From: a virus
Strand: one strand, 5' to 3'
DNA: 34,690 bases
IMG/VR virus record: IMGVR_UViG_3300006224_000024
Span: 1 to 34,690 of that record
Shown: piece by piece, positions 27,208 to 34,690 of the stretch
Layout of the letters: every line of letters begins with the position of its first letter
Position numbering within the stretch: the first letter of the stretch is position 1
The notes under the pieces: generated by a model
What the model was told of the DNA's origin: nothing
What the model saw: only the letters and a program-made list of their open reading frames with translations
The model's database searches: none
Translations under genes and position numbers: made by a program

Positions 27208-28176
27208 GTGCCCGCCAACCCCGACGTTGGCTCCATGATCGCCACGACCCTGGAGCTTCGCAGCCAAGAGTTTTCCGACGAGGTGTCCGAATCGATCGCC
27301 CTTTGGTCGTTCATGGCCAAGAGCGGCAACGTGAAGCCAGCCCCGGGCGGCACGGAGATTTGGCAGGAAATCATGGAGGGGGAGGTCGAAAACGTCCAGG
27401 CCTATACCGGCTCCGAGCAAATGGAGCTGGGCGGGTACGACGGCCTGACCGCGGCCAAGTTCGCCTGGAAGCTCGTGGCCGGTAGCGTGCAGATCACCGG
27501 CTCCGAGCGGCTTCAGAACGCCAGCAAGCAGCAGATGATCAACCTGCTCGACTCCCGAATGACCGCGCTCGAGCTCAGCATGAAGAATTTCATGGGCCGG
27601 GCGATGTACGGGGACGGAACGGAGTTCGGGGGCAAGAGCCCCGGCGGCCTCGGGCTGCTGGTGGTGACGGACCCCACGACGGGGACGGTTGGCGGCATCA
27701 ACCGCGCCACGAATCCCTTCTGGCGGAACTACTCCACCGGGCTGGTGGGTCCGCTCACGAAGGACACCATCCAAGACTACATGATGGATGTCTGGGTCAA
27801 CACGTCGCTCGGAAACGAGCACCCCACCATCATCTCTGCCGGCAACGAGGCCTTCACGCTTTACAGCAGGGGCTTGCAGGCGGACCAGCGATTCACCGAC
27901 CCGGCCTTGGCCGATCGCGGCTTCACTAACATCCGGTTCATGGGCGTGCCCGTCATTCTGGATGGCGGCATCGGCGGCGCCCAGGACAGCAATGTGATGC
28001 ACTTCCTGAACACGAAGTACATCTACGCGCGTCCCCACCCTGAGCGCAACTTCGTAGCCATGGGCGGCGATCGCGTCCCGGTCAACCAGGACCTTGTCGT
28101 CCGTTTCATGGGGTGGTACGGCAACTTCACCGTCTCGTCGATGCGCCGCCAGGGCAAGCTCGACGGCAACCAGTAG
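27208..28176 (+). CDS. Major capsid protein (322 aa)
   Basis: Main shell protein, probably HK97-fold. GTG 27208 behind GAGGAGCG gives PANPDVGSMIATTLELRSQE, matching a capsid family of podoviral and siphoviral phages. Diagnostic stretches: WQEIMEGEVENVQAYTGSEQ (near 52), VQITGSERLQNASKQQMINL (near 94), TDPTTGTVGGINRATNPFWR (near 152), ALADRGFTNIRFMGVPVILD (near 233), FLNTKYIYARPHPERNFVAM (near 264), NQDLVVRFMGWYGNFTVSS (near 293). Length normal; follows scaffold gene and its own promoter. Confidence 0.9.
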   Translation: MPANPDVGSMIATTLELRSQEFSDEVSESIALWSFMAKSGNVKPAPGGTEIWQEIMEGEVENVQAYTGSEQMELGGYDGLTAAKFAWKLVAGSVQITGSERLQNASKQQMINLLDSRMTALELSMKNFMGRAMYGDGTEFGGKSPGGLGLLVVTDPTTGTVGGINRATNPFWRNYSTGLVGPLTKDTIQDYMMDVWVNTSLGNEHPTIISAGNEAFTLYSRGLQADQRFTDPALADRGFTNIRFMGVPVILDGGIGGAQDSNVMHFLNTKYIYARPHPERNFVAMGGDRVPVNQDLVVRFMGWYGNFTVSSMRRQGKLDGNQ

Positions 28177-28191
28177 GAAAGGAGCCAGACC

Positions 28192-29580
28192 ATGGCATAC
28201 CCCAGCAACATTCTCTTCCGAATCACAACCCCCCAGGGTGGGCTCCAGGGCATCCACGAGCTCTCTTCGACCGCTCAGCACCCCATTGGGCACGAGGTGC
28301 TGGCGGTCGATGAGAACTACAACGCAGCCACCTTCATTTATCTGGCCGGGGTGGCGTCCACCGCTGCCGGCGACTGGGTCGCCTACAACACGGACTCCGG
28401 GGCCACCACGCGCACGCTGGCGGCAAGTCGAGGCAACCTTGCGGTGGCGATGGCCGCCTGCGTGGCCGGCTATTACGGCTGGTACATGCGGCGCGGCTCG
28501 GCGGTGGTCAGCACCACGGCCGCTGGCACCGGCGCCGCCAACGCCTTCCTCTGCGTGACGGGAACGGCCGGACGGGCCACGGTAGCCGGCACCGATGGCC
28601 AGCGGATCAACGGCGCCATTTGCACCGGCGCTCAGGACGCGCCGGGCGCCGGCTACACCGTCGTCCAGCTCTCGGACCCCTTCTGTCAGGGTGACACCTT
28701 CTCCCTGGGGCAGGCCGCCGAGGCGGACCTGACGGACAACTCTGGCGGAGTCGCGGCGGACGGCACCATTGGGGTGGTGACTGCGCCCACGGCGCTCACC
28801 GACAACGGCGGCGGGGTGGCAGACGGGACAGTCGCCTCGCAGGCGGCGCCGGTTACCCTGACGGATTCGAGCGGCTACAGCGGCACCCACGACGACACGA
28901 TCGCCGCCACGCCCGCGATCGTGACGCTCACGGACAACACCGGAGGTTCTGGCACCCATGACGACACGCTTGCGACCGGTGACAACGCTGCGGCCCCTAT
29001 CGCGCTCACCGCGATCGACCTCGACAACGAGATCGTCGCGAGCGCCGACGCACAGCAGGACGTGGTAGCGCTCAGCGTGGCGGTGGGTACGCTGGGCGGT
29101 GCGGCGGACGGGTCGTTCGAGACGGTGGGCGACACGTCCACGGGCGATCGCTCCGGGCAGATCATGAACAACTTCCAGGAGATCCGCGCCAAGCTCGATC
29201 TGGCTCAGGCGAACGACGCGACGATTGCTGTTCAGGTGGACGCGCTTGTGGCGGATATCATAAGCCTGCGGGGCACGGTGGCCGACTGCGTGACGGACCT
29301 CGGCGTACAGAATCAAACCGATTCGGATCTGGCACAGAAGATCATCGAACTGGTGACGCGCGAGGCCGTGACGGCGCAGCACGTCAGCAACGTGGCACAG
29401 AAGGTGATCGAGCTCGTCACGCTGGCGGGCACGGCACAAAACAACCTTCGAGAGCTTACCACCGCCCAGAGCCAAGACCGGACGGCAATCGTCGCGCTCA
29501 CGGACGCGGTGACGGAGCTTTCCACCAAGATCAACGACGTGCTGGCAAAGCTCCGCCTCGCGGGCATCCTCAACCCGTAG
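28192..29580 (+). CDS. Head decoration/fibre-like protein (462 aa)
   Basis: Probably a surface protein of the head. Residues 1-175 form a beta-rich domain (NILFRITTPQGGLQGIHELS, GRATVAGTDGQRINGAICTG, QLSDPFCQGDTFSLGQA) as in head decoration proteins. Residues 179-270 contain four tandem copies of an LTDN(S)GG...DGTI unit of 22-25 residues, then a long Ala/Asp-rich stretch that is probably a trimeric coiled coil (DLAQKIIELVTREAVTAQHV, then SNVAQKVIELVTLAGTAQNN). Strong AAAGGAG RBS. A fibre-like role is inferred from shape. Confidence 0.6.
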   Translation: MAYPSNILFRITTPQGGLQGIHELSSTAQHPIGHEVLAVDENYNAATFIYLAGVASTAAGDWVAYNTDSGATTRTLAASRGNLAVAMAACVAGYYGWYMRRGSAVVSTTAAGTGAANAFLCVTGTAGRATVAGTDGQRINGAICTGAQDAPGAGYTVVQLSDPFCQGDTFSLGQAAEADLTDNSGGVAADGTIGVVTAPTALTDNGGGVADGTVASQAAPVTLTDSSGYSGTHDDTIAATPAIVTLTDNTGGSGTHDDTLATGDNAAAPIALTAIDLDNEIVASADAQQDVVALSVAVGTLGGAADGSFETVGDTSTGDRSGQIMNNFQEIRAKLDLAQANDATIAVQVDALVADIISLRGTVADCVTDLGVQNQTDSDLAQKIIELVTREAVTAQHVSNVAQKVIELVTLAGTAQNNLRELTTAQSQDRTAIVALTDAVTELSTKINDVLAKLRLAGILNP

Positions 29581-29589
29581 GAGATCATC

Positions 29590-30297
29590 ATGGAAGACCT
29601 GTTCACGTCCGAGGCCGCCGCCGAGATGTCGGCAGCGCAGCTCACGAACGTCAACCCGGCAGCAGCCGCTGCGCTCGCCGGCCTCTACAACCTTCCGGCC
29701 CCGCGGTCGGCCCGGCAGAGCACTACCAACCTGGATGCTCGGTTCGAGATGCGGGCAATTACGGATCCCGTGGCCTCCAAGGCCGCTGGCAAGCCGCGGT
29801 TCAGGAACAGGCTTTGTCTCGTGGTCCTCAATCGCCTCGATCCAAATTCGGTGGTCAGTCGGCCGGCGTTCGTGGAGGGCGAGGGCTCGGATGCCGTTCG
29901 GCATGCGCGCGCATACCGCAACTTTCTGGCCGGCCAAAGGGGCGCGGCCGAAGGCACGCCCTTGGCCGTCATGAAGTCCACGAAGCCGCCCATGCTGGAC
30001 AACGTTCAGGAAGCCGAGCTCGCGGCCAAGCCGCTCTACATTCGCACGGTTGAGCAGCTTGCTGCCCTGCCGGACGAGGCCCTCAAGGACTTCTCCGGTT
30101 GGGGGCTGAGGGTGCGCGACGCCGCGAAGCAGTTTTTGGCCATCGCCAAGGCCACCGAGCCGCAGCGCCTGGCGGACGCTGCCGTGGCGACGATGAAGGC
30201 CGAGAACGACGATCTACGGAAGAGGCTGGCGGACATCGAGGCGTTGATGGAAAAGGCCACCAAACCGGCCGAAACACAGAAGGCCGCCGGGGGATGA
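29590..30297 (+). CDS. Hypothetical structural protein (235 aa)
   Basis: Unknown; encoded between decoration and connector genes. N-terminal part flexible (SEAAAEMSAAQLTNVNPAAA), centre with RFRNRLCLVVLNRLDP and KSTKPPMLDNVQEAELAAKP, C-terminus a coiled coil (KAENDDLRKRLADIEALMEK). The end PLYIRTVEQLAALPDEALKD resembles linker helices of head or tail accessory proteins. Confidence 0.55.
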   Translation: MEDLFTSEAAAEMSAAQLTNVNPAAAAALAGLYNLPAPRSARQSTTNLDARFEMRAITDPVASKAAGKPRFRNRLCLVVLNRLDPNSVVSRPAFVEGEGSDAVRHARAYRNFLAGQRGAAEGTPLAVMKSTKPPMLDNVQEAELAAKPLYIRTVEQLAALPDEALKDFSGWGLRVRDAAKQFLAIAKATEPQRLADAAVATMKAENDDLRKRLADIEALMEKATKPAETQKAAGG

Positions 30298-30300
30298 CGG

Positions 30301-31041
30301 GTGCTTTCGGCCACCGCCAGTGACGTGGTGAACACCGCCGCCTTGGAACTCGGTCTTGTCTCCGTGCCCTTGGCGGACCCCTACGCCGCTGGCGTGGTGG
30401 ACCCCAACGTTCGTCTGCTCCGCTCCCTGCTGGCTACGCTTGGGCAGCTTCTTGTCCGGCAGCACGCCTGGCAGGAGCTGCAGAAAGAAGCCGTCATCAC
30501 GATCATCGACGGCCAGTCGGTCTACGACCTGCCGGCAGGTTACGATCGCGTGCTCCCGACGACGGAGTGGGACAGAAGCAACAGCGCTCAGATGAATGGC
30601 GGCCTGACGCCGCGCGAGTGGCAGGGCATCAAGGGCGTGAACAGCACCACCGGGCCGCCGCTTCAGTACCGAATCTTTGGCGGCCAGGTGCACGTTCAGC
30701 CGGACGTAGACACGCCGCCCGGTATTGTGGCGTTCGAGTACGTCAGCAACCTTTGGGTCCAAGAGGCTCCGGGCGTAGATCCCGAGGCGGATCCGGTCTT
30801 TCGAAACGCGCCGCTGGCCGGTACCGACATTCTGTTGCTCGACCGGCTTCTTCTAATCGCCGGCCTGAAGTTCCGTTACCGCTCAAGCCGCGGCTACGAA
30901 GCGACCTTCGAGGCCGGTGAGTACAACAACGCCCTGGCGCTGGCAAAGAGCGCCGACATGCAGCCGGGCATCATCGATTTGAACGGGGGCGCGGAGGGTC
31001 CGTGGTGGCCGACGTTTGCGAACGAGGCGCGGAGCCTATGA
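30301..31041 (+). CDS. Head-tail connector / tail-tube-A-like protein (246 aa)
   Basis: GTG start at 30301. Resembles podoviral connector proteins that bind the portal ring. Recognisable blocks: DVVNTAALELGLVSVPLADP at the N-terminus, QLLVRQHAWQELQKEAVITI, SVYDLPAGYDRVLPTTEWDR, TPREWQGIKGVNSTTGPPLQ, then YRIFGGQVHVQPDVDTPPGI and AFEYVSNLWV. The C-terminal part (GLKFRYRSSRGYEATFEAGE) forms the helical region. Likely the first ring below the portal. Confidence 0.7.
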   Translation: MLSATASDVVNTAALELGLVSVPLADPYAAGVVDPNVRLLRSLLATLGQLLVRQHAWQELQKEAVITIIDGQSVYDLPAGYDRVLPTTEWDRSNSAQMNGGLTPREWQGIKGVNSTTGPPLQYRIFGGQVHVQPDVDTPPGIVAFEYVSNLWVQEAPGVDPEADPVFRNAPLAGTDILLLDRLLLIAGLKFRYRSSRGYEATFEAGEYNNALALAKSADMQPGIIDLNGGAEGPWWPTFANEARSL

Positions 31042-32855
31042 GCGCTCGCTCACGACCAGCGACCGAACAAACCGTCACTCTGCCGGCGCCAGTGAACGGG
31101 CTCAACACGATCGCCGCGGGGCCAGCCGTTCCACCTTCGGAATGCCTGCTGCTTGAGAACCTCCGCCCTGACGAGCGCGGGCTGAGCGTGCGTCGCGGCT
31201 GGGCGGAGTGGGCCACCGACATTTTGGGCGCCGGTGACAACACCCCGCGCTCCATCATCGGCTTTCACGGCACCGCCGGAAACGGCATCGCCGATCGCCT
31301 GTTTGCCATTACGAACGACCGCGTCTGGGACATCACCGGTGGCGGAGTTGGCCCTCACGTGTCCGCCCTGACGCTGCCCAACGTTGGCGCGACGAGCGGC
31401 GAGACGATCAGCACCTCGTTTACGAACGAGGCCACGACGTTCTGTGCGCTGTGCGACGAGCAGAACGGCTACCTGCTGTACCGCCAGGACACACAAGCAT
31501 GGTCGCGCGTTCCCGCTGGCACGAGCCAGGCGTGGCAGAACTCGACGCCCTACTTTGTCGGCAATCTGGTGGTGAACGGCGGAAACGAGTACGTCTGCGA
31601 CACGGACGGACTGTCCTCGGCGCTCGGGACCGGGCCGGCAGGCGCTGGCGCTGACATCGTGGACGGCACGACGCGCTGGGACTACGTCGGCCCCGCGGTG
31701 GCCGGCGCGCTCGGTCCAAGCCTTGCGGACCAACAGGCTGGCTTGTCCATCGATCCCGCGGATCTGGTTTTCGTCCTTGAGTTCAAAGGTCGCCTCTGGT
31801 TTGTGGAGCGGGACTCCTCGCGCGCGTGGTACCTCGACGTCGGCGCCGTCACGGGTACCGCCACCGCCTTCCCTTTCCCGCTGCATCATGGCGGGGAGCT
31901 TGTCGGCTTGTACGCCTGGAGCTACGACGCCGGGGGCGGACTGGACACTCTTCTTGTGGCGCTTTCTCGCACCGGGGACGTGGTCATCTACCAAGGCGCG
32001 GATCCAAGCAGCGCCGCCACCTGGGGTCAAAAAGGAGCGTGGTACGTTGGGCCGCTTCCGACCGGCCGGCGGGTGGCTACCGACCTCGGCGGGGAGATGT
32101 TCGTCTTGAGTTTGCGCGGCGTCATGCCGCTCTCGAGGCTGGTTGTCGGCGGCGCAGTGGAGCTGGAAAGTCTCTACACGACGGCGAAGATCGCCAACCT
32201 TTTCACCAGGCTGGCGCAGGAGGCACAAGGAAGAAGAGGGTGGGCCATCGTGGTGCACCCTACCGACAACGCCCTTTTGATTCTTATCCCCCAGACCCAG
32301 GGAAACGGCTGGATTCAGCTTGCCCAGAGCTTTGCACGCCCGGCGTGGAGCATCTATCGCGACGTCCCAATGACCGGAGGCGCGGCAGTCTGGCGGGGCG
32401 AACTCTACTTCGGCGGAGATGGTGGCGTGGTGGCGCGGAACAAGGGAAGCATGGACGCTCGCATGCTGGCGGCTCCGGAGGACTACGAGCCCATTCGCTG
32501 GCGCCTCCTCACGGGCTTCTCGGACCTAGGCAACGGCCGCAACAAGCGCGTCTTGGGCTTTCGGCCCATTTTTGAGTCGGGCAGCGCGGCGGTGCCCTAT
32601 GTCTCCCAGGCTCGGTACGGGTACGACAAAACTCCGGCCCCCGATCCGGCGCTGCCCGCCGGAGGCGGCCCCAACTCCTGGTCCACCGGGCTCTGGGATG
32701 TGATGCTCTGGTCCGGCAGTGAGACCCCGTCCACGCCGCTCACCGGCGGCGTCGGCGAGGGCAAGCACGTGGCGGTGGCGATGACGGGCTTGTCCGTGTC
32801 ACCCACCACGCTGGTGGCCATCAACGTCACTTTCGAGCAGGGGGGCACCCAATGA
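31038..32855 (+). CDS. Tail hub/stabilisation-type protein (605 aa)
   Basis: Large connector-type beta protein encoded after the tail-tube-A-like gene and translationally coupled to it (ATGA). Sequence begins TLPAPVNGLNTIAAGPAVPP and contains repeated beta-propeller-like units (LFAITNDRVWDITGGGV, LVFVLEFKGRLWFVERDSSR, DTLLVALSRTGDVVIYQGAD, MFVLSLRGVMPLSRLVVGG). It ends with LTGLSVSPTTLVAINVTFEQ-like strands. Layout matches P22 gp10 or T7 gp12-type proteins that close the tail tube. Confidence 0.65.
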   Translation: MSARSRPATEQTVTLPAPVNGLNTIAAGPAVPPSECLLLENLRPDERGLSVRRGWAEWATDILGAGDNTPRSIIGFHGTAGNGIADRLFAITNDRVWDITGGGVGPHVSALTLPNVGATSGETISTSFTNEATTFCALCDEQNGYLLYRQDTQAWSRVPAGTSQAWQNSTPYFVGNLVVNGGNEYVCDTDGLSSALGTGPAGAGADIVDGTTRWDYVGPAVAGALGPSLADQQAGLSIDPADLVFVLEFKGRLWFVERDSSRAWYLDVGAVTGTATAFPFPLHHGGELVGLYAWSYDAGGGLDTLLVALSRTGDVVIYQGADPSSAATWGQKGAWYVGPLPTGRRVATDLGGEMFVLSLRGVMPLSRLVVGGAVELESLYTTAKIANLFTRLAQEAQGRRGWAIVVHPTDNALLILIPQTQGNGWIQLAQSFARPAWSIYRDVPMTGGAAVWRGELYFGGDGGVVARNKGSMDARMLAAPEDYEPIRWRLLTGFSDLGNGRNKRVLGFRPIFESGSAAVPYVSQARYGYDKTPAPDPALPAGGGPNSWSTGLWDVMLWSGSETPSTPLTGGVGEGKHVAVAMTGLSVSPTTLVAINVTFEQGGTQ

Positions 32856-33268
32856 TTACCGTTCGAGCCGCTCCGCCGGAGGACTTCGATTGGCTTCTCA
32901 ATCGCACCGGCTGCTCCATCACGGGCGAGTTTCGGGCGCTAAAGGCCGTCGATGTCGCTGGCAAAGTCCGCGGCATGGTGGGCTTCGACGCCTGGACTCC
33001 CGCGTCCTGCCAAGCCCACATGGCGGCCGACTCACCCATGGCCTGGCGGCGCCTGCTGCCGGCCGCCTGCGACTACGCTTTTCGCCAGGCCGGCAAAAAC
33101 GTGGTGCTCGGCCTGATCCCGGGGCACAACGAGCGCTCGCTGGCACTGGCCCACCACATGGGCTTCCGCGTGGTATGCCAGCTTGCGGACGCATGGTCCG
33201 CGGGCATTCCGCTGGTAGTCCATGAAATGCGGCGGGCGGATTGCCGCTGGCTGAAGGAGGCGTGCTGA
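32852..33268 (+). CDS. GNAT-like acetyltransferase domain protein (138 aa)
   Basis: Small protein with GNAT features: VRAAPPEDFDWLLNRTG at the N-terminus, RGMVGFDAWTPASCQAHMAA, an acetyl-CoA-binding-loop region (ACDYAFRQAGKNVVLGLIPG), and NERSLALAHHMGFRVVCQL, the usual C-terminal helix-strand. GNAT-like genes among tail genes are common in podoviruses; substrate unknown. ATGA overlap upstream, TGATG downstream. Confidence 0.65.
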   Translation: MITVRAAPPEDFDWLLNRTGCSITGEFRALKAVDVAGKVRGMVGFDAWTPASCQAHMAADSPMAWRRLLPAACDYAFRQAGKNVVLGLIPGHNERSLALAHHMGFRVVCQLADAWSAGIPLVVHEMRRADCRWLKEAC

Positions 33269-34242
33269 TGGGCCAGAACATCCCGGCACCGCCCAACTAC
33301 CAAGACCTCGTTCGGCAGCAGGCCCAGGCCGGCGCGCAAGCCGCGCGTCCGGACCAGACGACGCCCTTTGCGACCTCGGGGTGGACTTTCAACCCCACGA
33401 CCGGCCAATGGCAGCAGAGGACGCAGCTTGCCGGCGGCCTCGGTCAGGCAGCCTCGGGCCTTGGCGAGCAGGCTGCCCAGCTCGGCGCCCAGGGTCTGAA
33501 TTTCGGCGCCCTGCCCGCGGTGGGCACTGGCGACGAAGCGCGTCAGCAAGCTCTGGAAAGCGCCATGGGCGCGGCACGGAGTCAACTCGACCCGATGTTC
33601 GCGCAGCGCGGTCAGGCGCTCGATGCCCGGCTTGCTGCACAAGGCCTTCTCCCTGGCTCCGCCGCTGCGCGCCGCGGTCGCCAGGAGCTGGCGGGAGAGC
33701 GTGGCGGCGCCTACCAGCAGGCGCTCGCCGGGGCCATCGGCCAGGCCACCCAGGCTGGTCAGGCGATCACCCAACAGGACATGGCCCGCCGGCAGCAAGC
33801 GATGGCAGAGCTCCTGCGGGCGCGCGCGCAACCGCTGGAAGAACTCCAGGCGCTTCAGAACCTGACATCCATGCCGGGCTTCCAGGCGGCGCCGACGCCC
33901 GACCTGATGGGCGCCGCTCAGGCCCAGTACGAGGGAACGCTCGCCCAGCAGCAGCTTCAGCAGCAGCAGATGTCCGATCTTTTCGGTGGCCTCGGCGACC
34001 TCGGGGGCGCCTTGGGCGGCCTGTTCATGCTATCGGACGTCCGAGTCAAGCGCTCCATCCGCCGTCACGGCGAAGCCCTGCCCGGCGTCGCGCTCGTGAG
34101 CTGGGAGTACCTGGCCATGCCCGGCGCGCGCTTCCTTGGGGTGCTGGCACAGGAACTTCGACGGGCCTGTCCGTGGCTCGTGATAGAAGGCAGCGACGGG
34201 CTCTTGCGAGTCAACTACTCTGGCCTGCTGGAGGTGTTTTGA
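33268..34242 (+). CDS. Virion protein with C-terminal S74-like domain (324 aa)
   Basis: N-terminal 250 residues are Gln/Ala-rich and helical (PNYQDLVRQQAQAGAQAARP, MARRQQAMAELLRARAQPLE, YEGTLAQQQLQQQQMSDLFG), typical of internal or ejection proteins. The last 70 residues match an intramolecular chaperone of the peptidase S74 type: LSDVRVKRSIRRHG (255-268; S256 and a nearby Lys would be the dyad), then VSWEYLAMPGARFLGVLAQE and LLRVNYSGLL. S74 usually cleaves itself off tail spikes; here it is fused to a helical protein. Confidence 0.65.
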   Translation: MGQNIPAPPNYQDLVRQQAQAGAQAARPDQTTPFATSGWTFNPTTGQWQQRTQLAGGLGQAASGLGEQAAQLGAQGLNFGALPAVGTGDEARQQALESAMGAARSQLDPMFAQRGQALDARLAAQGLLPGSAAARRGRQELAGERGGAYQQALAGAIGQATQAGQAITQQDMARRQQAMAELLRARAQPLEELQALQNLTSMPGFQAAPTPDLMGAAQAQYEGTLAQQQLQQQQMSDLFGGLGDLGGALGGLFMLSDVRVKRSIRRHGEALPGVALVSWEYLAMPGARFLGVLAQELRRACPWLVIEGSDGLLRVNYSGLLEVF

Positions 34243-34568
34243 TGGCCGATCAGATGGGAGACCGAGAGGCGCTGCTCGAAATGCTTGGGCTCGGAGGAAT
34301 GAGCGCCGAGCAAGCCGCCCTTCAACGTCAGTTTCGACGCGCACAGATGTTGCGGGGGATGGGCGGCGGTAACTTCCGCTCCGGGCCGGGCGCGGCCCTC
34401 GGCGCGCTCGCGCAAACGGTGGGCGGCGTGGCCGGCGGGCTGGCCGAGGCAGGCGCCGAGCGGGGCATGCAGGAGTTGGCTCCGAGGCAGGCGGCTGCGC
34501 GCGCTCGTGCGTTGCGGATCCTGCCGCTTCTTGGTCCCGAGTACGCCGGGTTGAAGGGGCTTCGCTGA
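34242..34568 (+). CDS. Hypothetical virion-associated protein (108 aa)
   Basis: Unknown. TGATG overlap with the S74-domain gene. MADQMGDREALLEMLGLGGM, then QRQFRRAQMLRGMGGGNFRS, and a Gly/Ala-rich hydrophobic centre (AALGALAQTVGGVAGGLAEA), ending LRILPLLGPEYAGLKGLR. The glycine-rich hydrophobic stretch is reminiscent of membrane-interacting ejection proteins (inference). Confidence 0.6.
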   Translation: MADQMGDREALLEMLGLGGMSAEQAALQRQFRRAQMLRGMGGGNFRSGPGAALGALAQTVGGVAGGLAEAGAERGMQELAPRQAAARARALRILPLLGPEYAGLKGLR

Positions 34569-34690
34569 TGGCTCCACCTCGCCAGCCCTCCGGCCTCGAG
34601 CGCCTGCGAATGGCCGGCGGGCCCCTGCCGCCCTATCGTCTCAAGAACCCGGCCTGGGGCTCTGTCGAGGTGCCCGGCGAACTACCGCCA
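34568..34690 (+). CDS. Partial CDS at right edge
   Basis: TGATG overlap with the previous gene; reads MAPPRQPSGLERLRMAGGPL and YRLKNPAWGSVEVPGELPP before the window ends. Probably the beginning of a further internal virion or tail protein, by position only. Confidence 0.6.
   Translation, partial: MAPPRQPSGLERLRMAGGPLPPYRLKNPAWGSVEVPGELPP

Noticed and set aside
26791-29937. A 1048-codon open frame on the minus strand opposite capsid genes
   Set aside because: It lies antisense to strongly supported capsid and decoration genes. High GC removes stops by chance, and its translation has no recognisable domain and no good start site.
31050-32258. A 402-codon minus-strand frame opposite the tail hub gene
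   Set aside because: Antisense shadow of a well-supported gene; no RBS or domain.

Overview
The window is about 34.7 kb of a high-GC, tightly packed tailed-phage genome (free phage, prophage or metagenomic contig; the sequence alone does not decide). Neighbouring genes are joined by ATGA, GTGA and TGATG overlaps, there is no gene-free stretch longer than 300 bases, and portal, scaffold, capsid and short-tail-type connector genes sit in canonical order. The connector genes (30301-31041, 31038-32855) and a late gene ending in a peptidase-S74-like chaperone domain point to a podovirus-like virion. I see no integrase, DNA polymerase, lysis cassette, tape measure or tRNA. A replisome-organiser-like gene followed by a DnaC-like loader suggests it borrows the host replisome. 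High GC and use of GTG starts fit a high-GC proteobacterial or actinobacterial host, but the host cannot be named.

Layout. (1) 1-1076, minus strand: at least six small unknown genes. (2) 1077-1257: a divergent control region with two back-to-back promoters whose -35 hexamers overlap inside one palindrome. (3) 1258-9192, plus strand: an early/replication operon. It holds a ribbon-helix-helix-like regulator, small zinc and HTH proteins, an ASCH-like protein, an XF1762-type protein, a PAPS-reductase-like PP-loop enzyme, a replisome-organiser candidate with iteron-like repeats inside the gene, a DnaC-like AAA+ loader and a RusA-like resolvase. (4) 9178-18682, minus strand: an accessory island of about 25 mostly unknown small genes. 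It contains three near-identical 45-bp promoter/leader cassettes plus a degenerate fourth, a small XRE-like HTH gene next to one cassette, and a pair of matching leader hairpins. (5) 18900-34690, plus strand: terminase small subunit, eight small genes, terminase large subunit, portal, scaffold, a promoter and folded leader, major capsid, decoration/fibre-like protein, connectors, a GNAT-like protein, an S74-domain protein and the start of another gene at the window edge.

How it may work together. The divergent switch at about 1.2 kb could choose between the left minus operon and the replication operon. The replication operon supplies an initiator, a loader and recombination functions. The accessory island looks like a regulon in which separate genes carry the same promoter with an embedded GTCGCGAC palindrome; this coordination is my inference. 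The late operon packages DNA and builds head and tail, with an extra promoter placed directly before the capsid gene.

Caution: three small minus-strand genes (13536-13761, 15659-16015, 17905-18016) read properly only if one or two bases are added or removed, mostly in short homopolymer runs. These may be real lesions, slippage-controlled genes or sequencing errors. Family names are from recognition of sequence patterns, not from database searches.
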